Positions 1 through 6,196 of a DNA stretch of 10,833 nucleotides are shown piece by piece (position 1 is the stretch's first letter; each line of letters starts with the position of its first letter). Under the pieces are notes generated by a model. That model did not search any database. It saw only the letters and a list, made by a program, of their open reading frames with translations, and was not told the DNA's origin. Both the position numbers and the translations under genes were made by a program. Source of the stretch: Streptomyces sp. NRRL F-4489 (GTDB lineage Bacteria > Actinomycetota > Actinomycetes > Streptomycetales > Streptomycetaceae); contig NZ_LLZI01000055.1 of assembly GCF_001509485.1 (NCBI RefSeq), positions 1 through 10,833 of the forward strand. Direction: 5' to 3'.

Positions 1-176
1 GGTACGGGGTGCTGCTCCGGCGGGTGGGGGCGGGGGGACCGGGGGGCGGTGGCTCGGCTGCCGGTGGCCCGGCCGCTGGTGGCTCGGCCGCTGGGGCGTC
101 AGCCACTGGTAGTGGTACGGCAGTTGGCGGGGCGTCGGGTGTGGCGGATGGGGCGGAGGTGCGGGCGGAGGCGTAG
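1..176 (+). CDS. 3' end of an unidentified protein with Gly/Ala/Ser-rich tail (partial)
   Basis: Reading codons from base 3, an open frame runs in from the left edge and stops at TAG 174-176. It begins YGVLLRRVGAGG and continues as a Gly/Ala/Ser/Pro tail. Bases 48-92 hold three tandem 15-bp units coding GGSAA, GGPAA and GGSAA, so the repeat is in register with this frame. This supports the frame over the Arg-rich alternative that starts at 49. The hydrophobic-then-basic start would fit the end of a last membrane helix followed by a cytoplasmic tail, as in a transporter, but that is only a guess. No domain is visible in the roughly 57 residues present, so I do not assign a function. Confidence 0.45.
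   Translation, partial: YGVLLRRVGAGGPGGGGSAAGGPAAGGSAAGASATGSGTAVGGASGVADGAEVRAEA
48..92 (+). repeat. 3 x 15-bp in-frame tandem repeat
   Basis: Three consecutive 15-bp units (48-62, 63-77, 78-92) share the pattern ggtggcYcggcYgcY. They encode GGSAA, GGPAA and GGSAA in the frame ending at 176. Differences between units lie mainly at third codon positions, which suggests the repeat has been kept as protein. Confidence 0.6.
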
Positions 177-239
177 GGGGACCCATGGCGGGCCGGGTGT
201 CGTTCGTCCCGCCCTGGCCGCCCCGTCTTCGTGCTGGCC

Positions 240-258
240 CCACCCCCGAAACGGGTGG
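240..258 (+). terminator. possible hairpin terminator after the first gene
   Basis: The arms CCACCC (240-245) and GGGTGG (253-258) form a 6-bp stem around a 7-nt loop ccgaaac. It lies about 65 nt after the stop of the first gene. There is no T tract, which is usual in streptomycetes. The rest of 177-366 is GC-rich leader in which I could not identify a convincing -10/-35 pair for the hydrolase gene. Confidence 0.3.
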
Positions 259-366
259 CCGCACGGTCGATCGGGCCGGGCCGGCCCGGGAGGCTGCTGT
301 GTACGGGCGGTGGCGCGCGCATCGGGTGCGGGCCGGGACCGTTGAGCAGCCAGGACAGGGGGAACG

Positions 367-1749
367 GTGCGGGGCAATACGGGACGAAGCGATACGGGAC
401 GACGTACCGGACGACGGCGGGCCGTGGGCATCGGCGCGCTGGTGGTGATCGCGGTGACGGCCGCGGCGGTGGCCGGGCCCGGAGCCGGCGCGGAAGAGGC
501 GGCGGGGGCTACGGGGCCGAAGGCCGGGGCGCGTACGGCAGCGCGTACGGGGGCGCCGGGCGCGGTGCGTACGGGCCCCGTCGCCGGTGCGATGACGCTC
601 CCGGCGCCCACCGGGCCGTTCGCCGTCGGGACGGTCGCGCTGCACCTGACGGACCGTCAGCGCAAGGATCCGTGGGTCGCCGGCCAGGCCCACCGGGAGC
701 TGATGGTCAGCGTCCGGTATCCGGCGGGGCCGGGGGCCGGGCGGTTCCCGCGGGCGGCGCAGATGACGGGGGCCGAGGCGGCCGCGTTCGACAAGCTGAA
801 CAACTTCTCCGGCCACGTCCCGCCGGGGAAGGTCGCCTGGGGCGCCACCCTCACCCACGCCCGCGCGGGCGCGCCGGTGGCCCGTTCGGCCGGGCGCCGG
901 CTGCCGGTGGTCCTCTACTCCCCCGGCGCCGGCGACCCGCGCGGCCTCGGCAGCACCCTCTGCGACGAACTGGCCTCCCGCGGGTACGTCGTGGTCGCCC
1001 TCGACCACACCTACGAGGCGCCCGCCGTCGAGTTCCCCGGCGGCCGGGTGGCGCGCAGTGTGATGCTCGACGAGATGGCCAGGGCCCAGCGGGCGGGGAA
1101 GATGACCGAGCTGCTGGAGAAGGTCAGCGCGGTACGGGTGGCCGATACCCGCTTCGTGCTGGACGAACTGGCGCGCGGCGGGCGGGAGTCGGCGCTGCCG
1201 GCGGTGCTGCGCGGGCGGCTGGATCTGTCCGCGGTGGGGATGTTCGGGCAGTCGGCGGGCGGTTTCACGGCCGCGCAGGCCCTGCACGACGACCCGCGGA
1301 TCAAGGCGGCGGTGAACATGGACGGGGTGATGGGCTACACCCAGCGCGACGACGACCCGTCCCACCCGTCCACCGTGGGCCGGGACGGGGTGGACCGGCC
1401 GCTGCTGCTGATGGGCATGGCGGGGGACGACCACCACTCGGTCGCGTCCTGGGACGCGGTGTGGCGGCACAGCGCGGCGCGCGGCGCCTGGCTGCGGGAC
1501 CTGACGCTGCTCGGCAGCCGGCACGCGAGCCATACGGACGCGGAGGCGATGGTTCCGCAGCTCGCGCGCCAGGTGGGGCTGTCCCCGGCGGACGTGGCGG
1601 ACATGATCGGGACGGTCGCCCCCGCGCGGGCCGTCGCGGCGGAACGGGCGTATGTGACCGCGTTCTTCGACCGGTGGCTGCGCGGGCGGGACGCGGGGCT
1701 GCTGGACGGGCCCTCGGGGCGGTATCCGGAGGTGCGGTTCGTGCCATGA
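367..1749 (+). CDS. secreted alpha/beta hydrolase, PAF-acetylhydrolase/lipase-like
   Basis: 460 aa from a GTG start preceded by AGGGGG (357-362), four bases upstream. Residues 1-18 are Arg-rich, 19-37 are hydrophobic, and AGA (40-42) is a likely signal-peptidase site, so export is expected. The RR pairs at 12-13 and 16-18 allow Tat export, but there is no clear Tat consensus. Residues 43-75 are an Ala/Gly/Thr linker. The catalytic domain follows: YSPGAG near the oxyanion strand, nucleophile Ser296 in GQSAG, Asp319 in VNMDG, and His386 in SRHASHTD. The order and spacing match the Ser-Asp-His triad of PAF-acetylhydrolase (isoform II) and related bacterial lipases. The likely reaction is hydrolysis of a short-chain ester or acyl-phospholipid; the substrate cannot be read from sequence. 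It stands alone and converges on the mshA-ybjN pair. A generic extracellular esterase is the main alternative. Confidence 0.88.
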   Translation: MRGNTGRSDTGRRTGRRRAVGIGALVVIAVTAAAVAGPGAGAEEAAGATGPKAGARTAARTGAPGAVRTGPVAGAMTLPAPTGPFAVGTVALHLTDRQRKDPWVAGQAHRELMVSVRYPAGPGAGRFPRAAQMTGAEAAAFDKLNNFSGHVPPGKVAWGATLTHARAGAPVARSAGRRLPVVLYSPGAGDPRGLGSTLCDELASRGYVVVALDHTYEAPAVEFPGGRVARSVMLDEMARAQRAGKMTELLEKVSAVRVADTRFVLDELARGGRESALPAVLRGRLDLSAVGMFGQSAGGFTAAQALHDDPRIKAAVNMDGVMGYTQRDDDPSHPSTVGRDGVDRPLLLMGMAGDDHHSVASWDAVWRHSAARGAWLRDLTLLGSRHASHTDAEAMVPQLARQVGLSPADVADMIGTVAPARAVAAERAYVTAFFDRWLRGRDAGLLDGPSGRYPEVRFVP

Positions 1750-1782
1750 GCGGCGGGACGGAACGGGGCGGGCCGGACCGGG

Positions 1783-1830
1783 CCGGGGCGGCCCTGGGGC
1801 CGTCTACGGCCGGTGCGTCCCCTGCCCCGG
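1783..1830. terminator. stem-loop between convergent genes
   Basis: CCGGGGC (1783-1789) can pair with GCCCCGG (1824-1830). A second small hairpin lies inside, GGCCG (1798-1802) with CGGCC (1807-1811). The structure sits in the 102-bp gap between the hydrolase stop (1749) and the YbjN stop (1852), where one symmetric structure could end transcription from both sides. There is no T-run. Confidence 0.35.
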
Positions 1831-1851
1831 TACGTCCCCCGGGCCGGTGCC

Positions 1852-2445
1852 CTACTCCCCGCCGCCGCCGTCCCGCGTCAGCCGTTCGAACGCCGCGAGG
1901 TTGCGGGTGGATTCGCCGCGCGCCACCCGCCAGGCGTACTCCTTGCGGATCGCCGACGCGAAGCCCAGCTCCAGGAGGGTGTTGAAGCTGCCGTCGGCGT
2001 TCTCCAGGACCGTGCCGAGGATGCGGTCCAGTTCGTCGGGGGTGACGGCGGCCAGCGGGAGGCGGCCGACGAGGTAGATGTCACCGAGCTGGTCGATCGC
2101 GTAACTGACGCCGTACAGGCGGGTGTTGCGCTCCAGCAGCCAGCGGTGGACGGCTTCGTGGTTCTCGTCCGGGCGGCGGACGACGAAGGCGTTGAGGGAC
2201 AGCGAGTGGCGGCCGACCTTCAGCGAGCAGGTGGTGGAGAGCTTGCGGGTGCCGGGCAGCTTGACGACGTAGCTGCCCTCGGCGGGCGACTCCCACTCCA
2301 GGCCGGCGTCGGCCAGCGTGCGCTCGATCACCGCGGCGGCCTGCCGCGCCTTCTCCGCGCCCGTGGCGGGCCGCCCGCCCTCGCCGGGCCGGCGCCCGTC
2401 GCTCCGCTCGCCCGGCTCCGCCGCGGGCTTCCGCTCCTCACCCAT
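1852..2445 (-). CDS. YbjN-domain protein, mshA partner gene
   Basis: 197 aa. Residues 1-30 are a charged, Gly/Glu/Arg-rich tail. The folded part from about residue 33 includes [14 protein letters not shown], a beta-rich stretch with SYVVKLPG and [11 protein letters not shown], then [34 protein letters not shown] and a terminal helix region [12 protein letters not shown]. This layout matches the YbjN family, which resembles type III secretion chaperones in fold and has no known catalytic residues. A YbjN-family gene beside mshA is conserved in actinobacteria, including Mycobacterium (Rv0486/Rv0487), but its role is unknown. The ATG overlaps the mshA TGA by 8 bp (2438-2445), and no Shine-Dalgarno is visible upstream, so translation is probably coupled to mshA. 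A chaperone or regulator linked to MshA is plausible but unproven. Confidence 0.85.
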   Translation of the reverse strand: MGEERKPAAEPGERSDGRRPGEGGRPATGAEKARQAAAVIERTLADAGLEWESPAEGSYVVKLPGTRKLSTTCSLKVGRHSLSLNAFVVRRPDENHEAVHRWLLERNTRLYGVSYAIDQLGDIYLVGRLPLAAVTPDELDRILGTVLENADGSFNTLLELGFASAIRKEYAWRVARGESTRNLAAFERLTRDGGGGE

Positions 2446-3850
2446 GGAGTGATCGTAGGGGACGGCGGCGTTCCTGGAGGGCGGCGGCGTAGACGTCGGC
2501 GGTGGCCGCGGCGGCGGTGTCCCAGCCGAACGACCGGGCGTGCCGGGCCGCGGCGCTGCCCATGGTGGTGGCCAGCGCCGGATCGTCGACGAAGCGGCGC
2601 AGCGCGCGGGCGTAGTCGGCCGGGTCGTGGCCGGCGACCAGGAAGCCGCTGACGCCGTCCCGGACGGCCACCGGCAGACCGCCGACCGCGGCCGCGACGA
2701 CCGGGGTGCCGGACGCCTGCGCCTCTATCGCCACCAGCCCGAACGATTCGCTGTACGAGGGCATGACCAGCACGGACGCGGCCCGATACCAGTCCGCGAG
2801 CTGCTCCTGGCCGACCGGCGGGCGGAACCGCACCAGATCGGCGATGCCCAGCCGGGCGGCGAGCTTCTGGAGCCCCTCGGGCTTGGCCAGACCGCTGCCG
2901 CTGGGCCCGCCGACCACCGGGACGACCAGCCGGGAGCGGAGCGAAGGGTCCGCGTCGACCAGGACGGCGGCGGCGCGCAGCAGGATGTCGGGCGCCTTGA
3001 GCGGCTGTATCCGGCCGGCGAAGAGCGGAATGACCGCGTCCTGCGGCAGGCCGAGGCGGGCCCGGGCGGCGGCCCGGCCGGCCGCGATGTCGGCGGCGCC
3101 GCCGTCCGCCTGCGGCCGGAAGCGGTCGAGATTGACGCCGGGGTGGACCACCGCGACCTTGCCGGGGTCGGCGTCGTAGTGCCGGACCAGCTCGTCGGCC
3201 TCGCCGGCGGTGTTCGCTATCAGGCGGTCGGCGGCCTCGACGATCTGGGTCTCGCCGATGACCCGGGCGGCCGGCTCGGGGGTGTCGCCGGCGGCCAGCG
3301 CGGCGTTCTTGACCTTGGCCATGGTGTGCATGGCGTGGACCAGCGGGACCCGCCAGCGCTCGGCGGCCAGCCAGCCGACGTGGCCGGAGAGCCAGTAGTG
3401 GGAGTGCACCAGGTCGTAGTAACCGGGGCGGTGGCCCGCCCACGCCTGCATCACGCCGTGCGTGAAGGCGCACAGCTGGGCCGGCAGCTCCTCCTTGGCC
3501 AGCCCCTCGTACGGGCCGGCGGCGACGTGCCGGACGAGGACGCCGGGGGCCAGCTCGACGGCGGGCGGCAGGGCGCCGGTGGTGGCGCGGGTGAAGATCT
3601 CGACCTCGATGCCGAGGGCGGCGAGCTTGCGGGCCAGCTCGACGATGTAGACGTTCATCCCGCCGGCGTCGCCGGTGCCGGGCTGGTGGAGGGGGGAGGT
3701 GTGCACGCTGAGCATCGCCACCCGGCGGGGGCGCCGGGTCGCGCCCGGCAGGCGCAGCCGCGCCGGACCCGGGAACTGGCCTCCGGCGCGCCTGGCCGGC
3801 GCCGGGGGACCGCCGTGCCGGCCGCGGAGCCGGGACACGTATTGGCTCAC
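2438..3850 (-). CDS. mshA: D-inositol-3-phosphate glycosyltransferase MshA
   Basis: 470 aa GT4, GT-B fold glycosyltransferase. It joins UDP-GlcNAc to 1D-myo-inositol 3-phosphate, giving GlcNAc-inositol phosphate and UDP, the first step of mycothiol synthesis in the cytoplasm. After a 45-residue basic, Pro/Gly-rich leader, the N-domain opens with [19 protein letters not shown] (46-64), the diagnostic acceptor/UDP loop of Msh[10 protein letters not shown] (149-157) and [10 protein letters not shown] (172-181) follow. The C-domain has [12 protein letters not shown] (277-288) for the nucleotide phosphates, and the retaining-GT E-x7-E motif at Glu368 and Glu376 ([10 protein letters not shown]). 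No key residue is missing. The GTG start at 3850 is fixed by a strong GAGGAGGT 8 nt upstream. The gene is followed by, and overlaps, the YbjN gene, and is divergent from the methyltransferase. A HrdB-like and a SigR-like promoter candidate lie upstream. Confidence 0.97.
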   Translation of the reverse strand: MSQYVSRLRGRHGGPPAPARRAGGQFPGPARLRLPGATRRPRRVAMLSVHTSPLHQPGTGDAGGMNVYIVELARKLAALGIEVEIFTRATTGALPPAVELAPGVLVRHVAAGPYEGLAKEELPAQLCAFTHGVMQAWAGHRPGYYDLVHSHYWLSGHVGWLAAERWRVPLVHAMHTMAKVKNAALAAGDTPEPAARVIGETQIVEAADRLIANTAGEADELVRHYDADPGKVAVVHPGVNLDRFRPQADGGAADIAAGRAAARARLGLPQDAVIPLFAGRIQPLKAPDILLRAAAVLVDADPSLRSRLVVPVVGGPSGSGLAKPEGLQKLAARLGIADLVRFRPPVGQEQLADWYRAASVLVMPSYSESFGLVAIEAQASGTPVVAAAVGGLPVAVRDGVSGFLVAGHDPADYARALRRFVDDPALATTMGSAAARHARSFGWDTAAAATADVYAAALQERRRPLRSLHG

Positions 3851-3858
3851 TGCGAGCT

Positions 3859-3866
3859 ACCTCCTC
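3859..3866 (-). promoter_or_regulatory. strong ribosome binding site of mshA
   Basis: On the minus strand this reads GAGGAGGT, a near-perfect anti-16S match, 8 nt before GTG 3850. It decides the mshA start against a longer shadow frame that continues to about 3881. Confidence 0.85.
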
Positions 3867-3899
3867 GGCGAGGCGGGGCACCCGCCTCCGCCCCCGTGC

Positions 3900-3927
3900 A
3901 ACAACACCGGACGGCGATCCATTTCCC
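3900..3927 (-). promoter_or_regulatory. SigR-like promoter candidate for mshA
   Basis: On the minus strand GGGAAA (3927-3922) is followed by GTTGTT (3905-3900). GGAAA to the second GTT is 19 nt, against the streptomycete SigR pattern GGAAT-N17-19-GTT. One base of the -35 differs. Start of transcription would fall about 40 nt before the mshA GTG. My recollection that mycothiol genes belong to the thiol-stress SigR regulon makes this attractive; it is untested here. Confidence 0.35.
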
Positions 3928-3938
3928 GTCCGGCCCGC

Positions 3939-3967
3939 ATCTTCGAACTTTCTTCGTACTTTGCCAA
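3939..3967 (-). promoter_or_regulatory. HrdB-like promoter candidate for mshA
   Basis: On the minus strand TTGGCA (3967-3962) matches the TTGACA -35 at five of six bases. GAAGAT (3944-3939), a weak -10, follows after 17 nt. The predicted leader to GTG 3850 is roughly 80 nt. The spacer is made almost entirely of two 11-bp repeats (3941-3962). Confidence 0.35.
3941..3962. repeat. 2 x 11-bp tandem repeat in the mshA promoter region
   Basis: CTTCGAACTTT (3941-3951) is followed directly by CTTCGTACTTT (3952-3962), identical at 10 of 11 bases. It forms an AT-rich island in very GC-rich DNA. The 11-bp step equals about one helical turn, as expected for side-by-side binding of a regulator on one DNA face. 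Confidence 0.75.
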
Positions 3968-4044
3968 AGCGGGGGCGGGGGCGGGCGGCGAGGCCCCCCG
4001 GCCCCAGCGGCCGTCCGCCGGGACGCCCATCCGCCGGGACGCCC

Positions 4045-4050
4045 TACCCT
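4045..4050 (+). promoter_or_regulatory. -10 element of a probable leaderless promoter for the methyltransferase
   Basis: TACCCT fits the actinobacterial TANNNT -10 hexamer and ends 6 nt before ATG 4057. That spacing puts the transcription start at or next to the A of the ATG, so the message would be leaderless. This also argues for ATG 4057 over the upstream in-frame ATG at 3961. No convincing -35 is visible. Confidence 0.6.
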
Positions 4051-4056
4051 CGATGC

Positions 4057-5040
4057 ATGGCCCGCCGCTCCCCCGTTTCCGCCGTCCGCACCCCCGCCGC
4101 CCCGGTTCCCGCACCGTCCCGGCCGGCCGGAAGCGCCACCCGGGAGCCGGCGGTCAGCGCCCGCGGACGCGTACCCGTACCCGTATCCGTATCCGTATCC
4201 GTAGGAAACGGCAGCCACCGGCCCGCGAGGACCCCCGGCCGCCGCCCCCTCGGCAACGTCACCCGCGGCACCACCAACCCCAACCGCCTCCGCCGGATGG
4301 ACCGCTGGATCGCCGCCGAACACGCCGCCGTCCTCCGCCGCACCGCCGACCCCGTAGCCGTGGACCTCGGCTACGGCGCCGCCCCCTGGACGCCGCTGGA
4401 ACTGCTCGGCCGGCTGCGCACGGTGCGCCCGGACGCCCAGGTCGTCGGCATCGAGATCGATCCGGCCCGGGTCGCCGCCGCCCTGCCGTACGCCCGCCCG
4501 GGCCTGGACTTCCTGCACGGCGGCTTCGAGCTGCCGCTGCCCGGCGGGCCCGGCCGCGCCCCGGTCCTCATCCGGGCCGCGAACGTGCTGCGCCAGTACG
4601 ACGAGGACGAGGTCGCCGCCGTCTGGCAGCGGCTGTGCGCGCGGCTGGCGCCGGACGGGCTGCTGGTGGAGGGCACCTGCGACGAGATCGGGCGGCGCCA
4701 CGTATGGGTCGCGCTGGGCCCCGAGGGCCCCCGCACGGTCACCTTCGCCGCCCGGCTCGGCTCCCTGGACACCCCCTCCGACCTGGCCGAACGCCTCCCC
4801 AAGGCGCTCATCCACCGCAACGTCCCGGGCGAGCCGGTGCACGCCTTCCTCCGCGACTTCGACCGCGCCTGGGCCGCCGCCGCCCCGCTGAGCGCCCTCG
4901 GCGCCCGCCAGCGCTGGCGCGCCGCGGTGGCCCACCTGGCCACCGACTGGCCCCTGGCCGGCGACCCCCGCCGCCATCGCCAGGGCGAGGTCACGGTGCG
5001 GTGGGCCGCGCTGGCACCCCGGGGCGGCGGGGTGGCGTGA
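4057..5040 (+). CDS. class I SAM-dependent methyltransferase-like protein
   Basis: 327 aa from ATG 4057. Residues 1-68 are Pro/Ala/Arg-rich with a VPVPVSVSVSV stretch, so probably disordered. The conserved part starts near GNVTRGTTNPNRLRRMDRWI (67-86). The SAM-binding motif I is VAVDLGYGAAP (100-110), with Glu133 and Asp135 in VVGIEIDPARV as the acidic ribose-contact region at the end of strand 2. RAANVLRQYDEDE (173-185) occupies motif IV, and LAPDGLLVEGTCDEIGR (197-213) follows strand 5. The fold assignment is solid but the substrate is unknown. The Arg-rich NPNRLRRMDRW segment could be an acceptor or nucleic-acid contact, which is inference. I recall homologues beside mshA in other streptomycetes, which hints at a linked but undefined role. 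It converges on the XRE regulator with only 18 bp between stops. Confidence 0.85.
   Translation: MARRSPVSAVRTPAAPVPAPSRPAGSATREPAVSARGRVPVPVSVSVSVGNGSHRPARTPGRRPLGNVTRGTTNPNRLRRMDRWIAAEHAAVLRRTADPVAVDLGYGAAPWTPLELLGRLRTVRPDAQVVGIEIDPARVAAALPYARPGLDFLHGGFELPLPGGPGRAPVLIRAANVLRQYDEDEVAAVWQRLCARLAPDGLLVEGTCDEIGRRHVWVALGPEGPRTVTFAARLGSLDTPSDLAERLPKALIHRNVPGEPVHAFLRDFDRAWAAAAPLSALGARQRWRAAVAHLATDWPLAGDPRRHRQGEVTVRWAALAPRGGGVA
4171..4203 (+). repeat. hexanucleotide tandem repeat (5.5 copies)
   Basis: Two GTACCC units (4171-4182), three GTATCC units (4183-4200) and a terminal GTA. In frame it encodes alternating Val-Pro then Val-Ser in the N-terminal tail of the methyltransferase. Gain or loss of a 6-bp unit keeps the reading frame. 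Confidence 0.9.
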
Positions 5041-5058
5041 GCCGTCCCCGGCTGACGC

Positions 5059-6045
5059 TTACCCGGCGAACGCGGGCGCGGCGGACGTAGGAGAGACAGC
5101 TGACGCACCAGAGGTACCGGACATAGCCGACGTAGCGCCGGATGGCGACGGCACACCCGTTCCGGACCGGCCCGCCGGCAAGGTCGCCCCCGCCGCCGCC
5201 CACCCCAGCTCCCGCAACCGCGCCTCGGACTCCGACCCCCGCTCCGCCGTGTACGTCACCAGCATGTGGTCCGGGTCCGCGGCCGCCCGGAAGCTCTCGA
5301 ACGAGACGGTCAGCTCACCGGCCCACGGGTGCCGGATCCGCTTGGTGCCGCGCAGGCACTCGGAGACCCCCTGGGCCGCCCACATCCGGCGGAAGTCCGG
5401 GCTGCGGTCCAGGAGTTCGTTCACCACCTCGCAGATCCGCGGATCGTCCGGGTGGCGGCCGCTGTCGGCCCGCAGATTGCCGACGATCTCCTGGGCCTTC
5501 TTCTCCCAGTCCGGGTACAGCTCGCGGGAGGCCGGGTGGAGGAAGACCAGCAGCGCGGTGTTCCGCTGGGCGGGGTCGAGCGCGTCGAGGTCGAACGAGA
5601 GCCGGCCGCCGGGACCGTTCCAGGCCAGGATGTCCAGACCGCGGCCGACCACCACCGCGGCGACCGCCGGGTCCATGGCGTCCAGCAGCTGCCGGATCTC
5701 CGGGCTCACGGTACGGACCGGGGCGGACGCGCGGGCGCCGCGCGGACGGCCGGCGGTGCGCCGCCGCGGCCCGGCGATGTTCCGCAGGTACGCCGCCTCG
5801 CCGTCGGTCAGCCGCAGCGCGCGGGCGAGGGCGTCCAGGACGGCGTCGGAGACCGCCGGCGCCCGGCCCTGTTCGATCCGGGTGTAGTAGGCCACGCTGA
5901 TCGCGGCGAGCTGGGCGACCTCCTCGCGCCGCAGCCCGCGCACCCGGCGGCGGCCGGGCCCCTCGGGCAGGCCGACCTCGACCGGGTCGAGCGCGGCACG
6001 GCGCGCCTTGAGGAACGCACTGATCTCGATTTCCCCGTGCACCAT
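5059..6045 (-). CDS. XRE-family regulator with MmyB-like ligand-binding domain
   Basis: 328 aa. An N-terminal helix-turn-helix (about 6-80) carries ISAFLKARRAALDP, RVRGLRREEVAQLAAIS and VAYYTRIEQGR, the typical start and recognition region of the MmyB-like XRE group. Residues 113-285 form the MmyB-like ligand-binding domain (family PF17765), with ILAWNGPG (139-146), FLHPASRELYPDW (168-180), PDFRRMWAAQGV (216-227) and HPWAGELTVSFESF (239-252). A fatty-acid-like ligand is known for one family member; the ligand here is unknown. Residues 293-328 are a Ser/Thr/Gly/Ala/Pro tail using more T- and A-ending codons than the rest, so it may be a recent addition. A -10-like CATACT lies 6 nt before the ATG. 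It probably controls its own gene or a neighbour such as the convergent methyltransferase, but the sequence does not show which. Confidence 0.9.
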   Translation of the reverse strand: MVHGEIEISAFLKARRAALDPVEVGLPEGPGRRRVRGLRREEVAQLAAISVAYYTRIEQGRAPAVSDAVLDALARALRLTDGEAAYLRNIAGPRRRTAGRPRGARASAPVRTVSPEIRQLLDAMDPAVAAVVVGRGLDILAWNGPGGRLSFDLDALDPAQRNTALLVFLHPASRELYPDWEKKAQEIVGNLRADSGRHPDDPRICEVVNELLDRSPDFRRMWAAQGVSECLRGTKRIRHPWAGELTVSFESFRAAADPDHMLVTYTAERGSESEARLRELGWAAAGATLPAGRSGTGVPSPSGATSAMSGTSGASAVSPTSAAPAFAG

Positions 6046-6051
6046 CCGTCC

Positions 6052-6057
6052 AGTATG
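6052..6057 (-). promoter_or_regulatory. -10 element of a probable leaderless promoter for the XRE gene
   Basis: On the minus strand CATACT matches TATACT at five of six bases and ends 6 nt before ATG 6045. The short interval GGACGG could instead act as a weak ribosome binding site on a message starting further upstream. Confidence 0.5.
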
Positions 6058-6096
6058 CGCCGCGCCCCGAAATCCGAAGCCCGCGGTTCCGCTTCC

Positions 6097-6113
6097 GGGC
6101 CGGACACCGGCCC
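6097..6113 (-). terminator. hairpin downstream of the polyphosphate operon
   Basis: GGGCCGG (6097-6103) and CCGGCCC (6107-6113) form a 7-bp all-GC stem with a 3-nt loop. It lies 75 nt past the Nudix stop and before the XRE promoter, a good place to end the ppk-CHAD-Nudix transcript. No T tract follows. Confidence 0.4.
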
Positions 6114-6140
6114 CCGGCTCCCGGCCGGCGGCGCCCGTCC

Positions 6141-6196
6141 GGTCACCGCCCGATCACCGGCCGATCAGCCGCCCGATCCCCGGCCGATCAGCCGCC
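6141..6196. repeat. five ~11-bp tandem units, including a 19-bp exact direct repeat
   Basis: On the plus strand the units start GGTCACC, GATCACC, GATCAGC, GATCCCC and GATCAGC, at 6141, 6152, 6163, 6175 and 6186. Steps are 11, 11, 12 and 11 bp. CCGGCCGATCAGCCGCCCG occurs exactly at 6157-6175 and again at 6180-6198. GGCCGATCAGCC is also a near-palindrome centred on GATC. The last unit contains the Nudix stop codon (6188-6190). Confidence 0.75.

Noticed and set aside
49..345. A 98-codon plus-strand frame at the left edge
   Set aside because: It is Arg/Pro-rich with no ribosome site. The 15-bp repeats are in register with the frame that ends at 176 instead.
231..1985. A 584-codon plus-strand frame over the hydrolase
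   Set aside because: The alternative frame contains the signal peptide and the Ser-Asp-His triad. This one is Gly/Arg/Ala low complexity and runs past the hydrolase stop.
2328..3881. A 517-codon minus-strand frame over mshA
   Set aside because: The mshA frame has all GT4 motifs and a strong ribosome site. This one is an Arg/Pro/Gly-rich shadow.
3961..4056. A longer methyltransferase starting at the ATG at 3961
   Set aside because: It would overlap the mshA promoter region, and the -10 hexamer 4045-4050 would lie inside the gene. ATG 4057 fits a leaderless start.
2540..4204. A 554-codon plus-strand frame antisense to mshA
   Set aside because: It has no recognisable domain, Gly/Asp/Val-rich shadow composition, and crosses the mshA promoter region.
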